Shown here one piece after another: positions 30,622 through 34,882 of a DNA stretch of 34,882 nt. Under the pieces are notes generated by a model. It saw only the letters and a program-made list of their open reading frames with translations, was not told the DNA's origin and did no database searches. This DNA comes from Planctomycetota bacterium (GTDB lineage Bacteria > Planctomycetota > UBA1135 > UBA2386), in contig JAEUHS010000055.1 in the NCBI GenBank assembly GCA_016794035.1, positions 75,351-110,232 on the forward strand. The letters run 5' to 3'. Numbering within the stretch: position 1 is the first letter of the stretch; every line of letters begins with the position of its first letter. Both the position numbers and the translations under genes were made by a program.

Positions 30622-31827
30622 ATGCCGAAGTTCCCGCTGCTGTGCGTCATGATGTTCCTCCAGTTCTTCGTCTGGGGCAGCTGGTACGTGACGGCGGGCA
30701 CGTTCGTGCCGGCGATGCAGTGGGACCAGTCGACGACCGGCTGGGTCTACTCGGCGGGCCCGATCGCGGCGCTGATCTCGCCGCTGTTCCTCGGCCTCGT
30801 CGCCGACCGCTACTTCGCGTCACAGCGCGTGCTGGCGCTGCTGCACGCGCTCGGCGGCGGCATCATGCTGGTGCTGATCCCGGGCGCGATCGAGGCGAAG
30901 GACGCGCCGTCGTTCGAGTGGTACGTGCTGGCCTACATGTTGTGCTACATGCCGACGCTGGGCCTGTCCAACACCGTCGCGTTCAGCCACATCGACGACG
31001 CCGAGAAGCAGTTTCCGCTGGCGCGCGTGTTCGGCACGCTCGGCTGGATCGCCGCGGTCACGCTGGTCAGCAAGGGGCTCGAGGCCGACACCAAGCCGGT
31101 GATGTTCGTGGTCGCCGGCGGCAGTTCGCTGGCGATGGCGGTGTTCTGCCTGCTGCTGCCGCACACGCCGCCGCCGGCCGCCGGCAAGCAGGTCAGCGTC
31201 GGCGAACTGTTCGGTCTCGGCGCGCTCGAACTGCTGCGCGAACGCGCGTTCACGGTGTTCCTCGTCTGCTCGTTCCTGATCTGCATCCCGCTGGCCGGCT
31301 ACTACGGCTTCGGCAACCAGTTCGCCGCCACCGTGTGGGAGAGCCCCGGCTTCTACCTGACGTTCGGCCAGTGGGCCGAGGTGTTCTTCATGCTGGTGAT
31401 GCCGCTGTGCTTCCTGCGGCTCGGCGTCAAGTGGATGCTGGCGATCGGCATGCTGGCCTGGGTCCTGCGCTACGGCCTGTTCAGCATGGCGGCCGGCAAC
31501 ACGCCACCGACCGGGTGGATGGTGCTCGCTGGCATCCTGCTGCACGGCATCTGCTACGACTTCTTCTTCGTCACCGGCCAGATCTACGTCGACCAGAAGG
31601 CGCGGCCCGAGATCCGCGGCCAGGCGCAGAGCTTCCTGGTGCTGGTCACGCAGGGCCTCGGCGCGCTGATCGGCGCGCAGGTGATGACCGCGATCGTCAA
31701 GGGCAACACCGACGGTGCCGAGGTCGGCTGGAACACGGTGTGGCTGTGGCCGTGCCTCGGCGCCGGCGCGATCCTGCTGGTGTTCGTGCTGCTGTTCCGC
31801 GCGCCGAGCCGCGCGGTGACGGCGTAG
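30622..31827 (+). CDS. nucleoside:H+ symporter-type MFS transporter
   Basis: A 401-residue inner-membrane protein with about 12 hydrophobic segments. The N-terminus (MFLQFFVWGSWYVTAGTF) and the loop ISPLFLGLVADRYF are those of the NupG/XapB-like nucleoside:H+ symporter group within the major facilitator superfamily; the late segment GICYDFFFVTGQIYVDQ is also characteristic. Likely substrates are nucleosides or similar compounds, taken up with protons. ATG 30622 is preceded by CAGAAT 8 nt upstream, a possible -10 for a leaderless transcript, so it may be independent of the kinase operon that ends 43 nt earlier. Confidence 0.92.
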   Translation: MPKFPLLCVMMFLQFFVWGSWYVTAGTFVPAMQWDQSTTGWVYSAGPIAALISPLFLGLVADRYFASQRVLALLHALGGGIMLVLIPGAIEAKDAPSFEWYVLAYMLCYMPTLGLSNTVAFSHIDDAEKQFPLARVFGTLGWIAAVTLVSKGLEADTKPVMFVVAGGSSLAMAVFCLLLPHTPPPAAGKQVSVGELFGLGALELLRERAFTVFLVCSFLICIPLAGYYGFGNQFAATVWESPGFYLTFGQWAEVFFMLVMPLCFLRLGVKWMLAIGMLAWVLRYGLFSMAAGNTPPTGWMVLAGILLHGICYDFFFVTGQIYVDQKARPEIRGQAQSFLVLVTQGLGALIGAQVMTAIVKGNTDGAEVGWNTVWLWPCLGAGAILLVFVLLFRAPSRAVTA

Positions 31828-31876
31828 TCGGACCGCGCCCACGATCGGCTGCAGCAGGCTCGTCCGACGCTGCTGC
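31827..31876 (+). other. two competing 7-bp stems between transporter and protease genes
   Basis: GTCGGAC (31827-31833) pairs with GTCCGAC (31862-31868), and GCAGCAG (31851-31857) pairs with CTGCTGC (31870-31876). The two stems interleave, so simple folding allows one at a time. The first includes the last base of the transporter stop codon. This may be a terminator or chance in a GC-rich gap. Confidence 0.25.
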
Positions 31877-31919
31877 CGCCGCCATGGACACCAGGGCCGC
31901 CGCCGCGATGATCCCGGCC

Positions 31920-34631
31920 ATGCCAAACCGCTTCGCAGTCCTCTCTGCCTGGCTGCTCTTGTCGCTCGCCGGCGCGAACGCCCAGGACGCGCCCTTGCGC
32001 CGTGGCTATGCGCATCCGACGTTCGACTTCGCCGGCACGTTCGCCGACGTGATCAGCACCGTGCTGTTGCAGCGCGAGGGCGATCGGGTGATCGGCACCT
32101 TCGATCGCGGCGCCTGGCAACTCGACGGCACGGTCGAGGACCGGATCGTGCGCGGCACCGCCAAGAGCCCCACCGCCGAACAACCGTTCACGGCGCGCTT
32201 CGTCGACGACGAATTGCGGCTGCGTATCGGCGAGAGCGAATCGGGGTTCCGACGGGTGCTGGCGACCGACCCCAGGCTCGCCGACCTCGGCGACCCCGTC
32301 GTCGATCCCGAGCGCCGGTGGACGATCGCGGTCTACCTCGGCGGTGACAACAACCTCGAGAACGGCGCGATCGACGACCTCGGCGAACTGCAGCGCGGCT
32401 TGCCCGACAAGGGCGTGGACGTCGTCGTGCTGTTCGATCGGCGCGAACATCCCGGCAACCAGGAGGAGGGCGTGTGGAGCGAGACGCGCGTGTTCCACCT
32501 GCAGCAACAACCGAAGGGCGACCTCGAACTGCTGGTCGACGCCGGCGAACGTGACACCGGCGACGGCCGCACCCTCGCGTCGTTCCTGACCGGCGCGTTC
32601 CGGAAGTACCCGGCCGAGCACACGGCCGTGGTGATCTGGAACCACGGCGGTGGTTGGACCGGCATCGTCCAGGACGAGAAGGTGCCCGGCCAGGATGGCC
32701 CCGACATGATGGGTCTGGTCGAGGTGCAGCTCGCGCTGCGGACCGCACAGCTGCGCGCGCCGATCCTCGAACCGATCGACCTCGTCGTCTACGACGCCTG
32801 TCTGATGGCCCACCTCGAGACGGCCATCGCGACGATGGACGCCGCACGCTGGATGGTCGCTTCGCAGGCGTCGGTGCCGGGCGAGGGCTGCCCCTACGAG
32901 CAGGTGCTGCCGCTGTTCGCCGCCCACGACGACGCCGGAGAGATCGCCAAGGGCATCGTCGCCGCGTTCGGCACCGACTACGAAGGCCGACACGATTCGT
33001 CGGTCACCTACGCGGCGGTCGACCTCGCGCAGATCCCGCGCGTGGCGCAGCTGCTCGACCGCTTCGCCGACGAACTGCTGCCGGCGATCGACGACGCCAC
33101 CTGGCCGGCGATCGCCCGGGCGCTGTTCTACGCCGAGTCGTACCAGCCGCGCAGCAAGCGCACGACCGAGAAGTGGCGCGCCAGCCTCGACCTGCAGGAC
33201 GTGCTCGCGCGCCTGCGGACCGCGGTGCAGCCGATGCCCGAAGCCGCCGCGCGCACGCTGGGCGAACTCGAGACCGCACTCGCCGCGGCCGTCACGGCGA
33301 GCCACCACGGCGAGCAGCGCACGCAGAGCCACGGCCTGTCGGTGTTCGCGCCGTACCGGATGAACAAGCGCCTCGAAGCGTACGGGCAGACGTCCCTCGG
33401 TGCGGGCAACCACTGGACCCACCTGCTGCTCAAGCTGCACATCCTCGGCACCGGCGACGTCTCCCCGGTCGCCTTCGCCGACGTCGTGGTCCACGGCGAA
33501 GCGCGCGACGGCAGGCAGGTCGTGCAGCCGTTCCACGGCGACTCGGTGTCGTTCACGCTCGAGGGGCGCGGCCTCGTGCACGTCGAGCAGTGGGACTGCG
33601 TGCGCGACGGCGAGGGCTACGTCGTGCTGCGCAAGAACCTCGTCGTGGACCGCATGTGGCCGCGGCGCCTCGAGCTGGCGGTCGCGGACGAGGCCGACCG
33701 GCTGCTGCCCCGATTCGTCGACGGCAGGAACGAGCTCGGCAGCGAGCTGTTCGGCATGCAGTTCCTGGTCGACAACCGCGGCGACACGCTGCGGCCGGCG
33801 ACGATCGACATGTCGGCGCCGTCGTCGCAGGCGCCGTTCGTGCTGCGCGCGCAGCTCACGCAGCCCGGCGAACCGGCGCTCGACGTCGAGGTGCACTTCG
33901 ACCGCGCCTGGTGGCGCGTCGTCGGCATCTACCCGCTCGGCGCCGACGAGGACGAGTTCGAGCAGCGCAGCATCACGGCCACGGCCGAGTCCGAGTTCCG
34001 GTTCGTGCTGGAGACGATCGGCGACGACGGGGCTTCGGGCCAGGTGCTCGGCGAGCCGATCAAGTGGCAGCAGGGCCTCTGGCTCGTGCTGTCCCGCGAC
34101 GAACCCGGCCAGTACCGCTCGTCGTTGCGCGCGTACACGCTGGACGGCCGCACGGCCGAGGCTCACGCCGACTACGAACTGGTCGCCAGTCCCGACCTCG
34201 AGCAGTGGATCGCGAGCTGGCAGACCTTCGATCGCGACCTGCTGACCGATCGTTGGTCCCAGTTCGAAGTGACCGGGCCGGGCCAGCAACGCGAGACCGG
34301 CGCGGTCGCGCACTTCGTCCGGCCGAGCCCGCTGGGTCCCGGCGTGTTCGACGTCGAGACGAAGCTCGGCGCGGACGGCGCGGACGGCACCACGCACCAG
34401 ACCTGGGTGTTCGAGCAGCGCGGCATTCCCAACCTGCGCATCATCACCGAGATCGCCAGCCACACGCGTGACGACGCCCGCACGTTCTGCTGGTACGGCC
34501 CGGCCATGTGGGGGCTCACCGCACAGAAGGCACCGACGATCGCGATGAAGGCGATCAACGTCTCGGGCGTGCTGTGGCGCTGGGAGAAGTCGCTCGTCGA
34601 CATGATGCGCCTGCGGCCGCAGGACAAGTGA
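31920..34631 (+). CDS. secreted clostripain-family (C11) cysteine protease
   Basis: A 903-residue exported protease. The signal peptide is residues 1-21 (ANRF-free start PNRFAVLSAWLLLSLAGANA), mature start Gln22. A small beta domain (~35-125) precedes the peptidase domain (~137-500). The latter has WTIAVYLGGDNNLE, the catalytic histidine His242 in WNHGGGW and the catalytic cysteine Cys294 in YDACLMAHLE, the C11 dyad; clostripains cleave after arginine or lysine. SHGLSVFAP also fits the family. About 400 C-terminal residues form beta-rich domains of unknown role. ATG 31920 is preferred; upstream ATGs at 31884 and 31908 would lengthen the signal peptide. Its 3' end overlaps an opposing MFS gene by 77 nt. 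Confidence 0.93.
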   Translation: MPNRFAVLSAWLLLSLAGANAQDAPLRRGYAHPTFDFAGTFADVISTVLLQREGDRVIGTFDRGAWQLDGTVEDRIVRGTAKSPTAEQPFTARFVDDELRLRIGESESGFRRVLATDPRLADLGDPVVDPERRWTIAVYLGGDNNLENGAIDDLGELQRGLPDKGVDVVVLFDRREHPGNQEEGVWSETRVFHLQQQPKGDLELLVDAGERDTGDGRTLASFLTGAFRKYPAEHTAVVIWNHGGGWTGIVQDEKVPGQDGPDMMGLVEVQLALRTAQLRAPILEPIDLVVYDACLMAHLETAIATMDAARWMVASQASVPGEGCPYEQVLPLFAAHDDAGEIAKGIVAAFGTDYEGRHDSSVTYAAVDLAQIPRVAQLLDRFADELLPAIDDATWPAIARALFYAESYQPRSKRTTEKWRASLDLQDVLARLRTAVQPMPEAAARTLGELETALAAAVTASHHGEQRTQSHGLSVFAPYRMNKRLEAYGQTSLGAGNHWTHLLLKLHILGTGDVSPVAFADVVVHGEARDGRQVVQPFHGDSVSFTLEGRGLVHVEQWDCVRDGEGYVVLRKNLVVDRMWPRRLELAVADEADRLLPRFVDGRNELGSELFGMQFLVDNRGDTLRPATIDMSAPSSQAPFVLRAQLTQPGEPALDVEVHFDRAWWRVVGIYPLGADEDEFEQRSITATAESEFRFVLETIGDDGASGQVLGEPIKWQQGLWLVLSRDEPGQYRSSLRAYTLDGRTAEAHADYELVASPDLEQWIASWQTFDRDLLTDRWSQFEVTGPGQQRETGAVAHFVRPSPLGPGVFDVETKLGADGADGTTHQTWVFEQRGIPNLRIITEIASHTRDDARTFCWYGPAMWGLTAQKAPTIAMKAINVSGVLWRWEKSLVDMMRLRPQDK

Positions 34632-34882
34632 CGGGCTGGCGTGCCTCGGTCCGCCGCGGCAGCCCCAGCACCACGACCGCCGACCCCAGCGCGCAGGCGA
34701 TGCCGACCCACAGTGCCGGCGCGAACGAGCCGGTCGCGGTGAACGCCGCGCCGAGCGCCGGCTTGGTCGGCAGCTGGATCGCGCGCGCCAGCGCGTAGAA
34801 CGTCGCCGCGGCGGTCGCGCGCAGCGCCGCCGGGTAGTGCTGCCCGAACAGCGCGCCGAAGCACGACCAGGTGCCGGCGCCG
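34555..34882 (-). CDS. MFS transporter, C-terminal fragment
   Basis: The last 108 residues of a protein whose start lies beyond the window. The sequence has GTWSCFGALFGQHYPAAL then RATAAATFYALARAIQLP, the cytoplasmic-loop pattern (YPxxxRATxxxxxYxxxR) seen late in many MFS sugar and acid symporters, followed by one more membrane helix (ALWVGIACALGSAVVVLGLP) and a basic tail. The stop at 34555-34557 lies inside the facing protease gene, giving a 77-nt tail-to-tail overlap. The substrate cannot be read. Confidence 0.8.
   Translation of the reverse strand, partial: GAGTWSCFGALFGQHYPAALRATAAATFYALARAIQLPTKPALGAAFTATGSFAPALWVGIACALGSAVVVLGLPRRTEARQPVTCPAAAGASCRRATSPSATARPRR

Noticed and set aside
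28743..30701. 652-codon minus-strand open frame opposite the histidine kinase
   Set aside because: It shadows a kinase with all conserved motifs and lacks any motif of its own.
31584..34463. 959-codon minus-strand open frame opposite the clostripain gene
   Set aside because: It has no recognisable domain and lies opposite a gene with signal peptide and catalytic dyad.
34172..34864. 230-codon minus-strand open frame at the right edge
   Set aside because: The MFS-like sequence at the edge is in a different frame (ending at 34555); this frame is mostly antisense to the clostripain gene.
1..34882. Mobile elements, prophage genes, CRISPR arrays, toxin-antitoxin pairs, tRNA or rRNA genes
   Set aside because: No transposase, integrase, repeat-spacer pattern or RNA-gene signature was found in the genes or gaps; the composition looks even throughout.

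Overview
This is a very GC-rich bacterial chromosome segment (about 70% G+C by eye) with 25 genes I can support. Coding density is high and gaps are mostly under 150 bases. I see no phage, transposon, CRISPR, rRNA or tRNA signal. The best guess at the source is a Planctomycetota-like lineage, possibly an uncultured one. The main hint is the secreted 617-residue protein at 15816-17669, whose C-terminal domain (IGAPGC motif, late NAFGMVTSN motif) resembles one I associate with exported proteins of high-GC planctomycetes. Gemmatimonadota or Myxococcota are not excluded.

Layout. 1-1872 (+): truncated 23S/tRNA uracil-5-methyltransferase and an alpha/beta hydrolase. 1889-6606 (-): recG, nnrE and an exported alpha-helical repeat protein. 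6670-9438 (+): UDPGP-family pyrophosphorylase and a two-part methyltransferase. 9448-12952 (-): YdjM-like membrane protein, fasciclin protein, RluA-type pseudouridine synthase, a small exported protein and a SET-domain protein. 13021-13983 (+): an orphan, possibly a degenerate alkaline-phosphatase-superfamily protein. 14017-15447 (-): a Deg9-like PDZ serine protease. 15816-18617 (+): the large secreted protein and a voltage-gated K+ channel ending in a zinc ribbon. 18841-22060 (-): radical SAM enzyme, Gfo/Idh/MocA oxidoreductase, fatty-acid desaturase. 22348-26432 (+): exported metallophosphoesterase with LamG domain, methyltransferase, saccharopine-dehydrogenase-like enzyme. 26567-30578 (+): a tight three-gene unit of outer-membrane porin, haem-plus-copper electron carrier and sensor histidine kinase. 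30622-34631 (+): nucleoside-type MFS transporter and a secreted clostripain-family protease. 34555-34882 (-): the C-terminus of another MFS transporter.

The most interesting candidate system is the porin / cytochrome c'-like-cupredoxin fusion / histidine kinase operon. It puts two redox centres in one exported protein next to its own membrane sensor, with no response regulator beside it. Two window-wide patterns also stand out. Nearly every exported protein has glutamine at the predicted mature N-terminus (a 'Q-rule'). Many first genes have a TAnnnT -10-like element only 6-9 nt upstream of the start codon, which suggests leaderless mRNAs. Several gene ends carry long GC-rich hairpins without U-tracts. 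At two convergent gene pairs the stop codons themselves lie in the hairpin arms.
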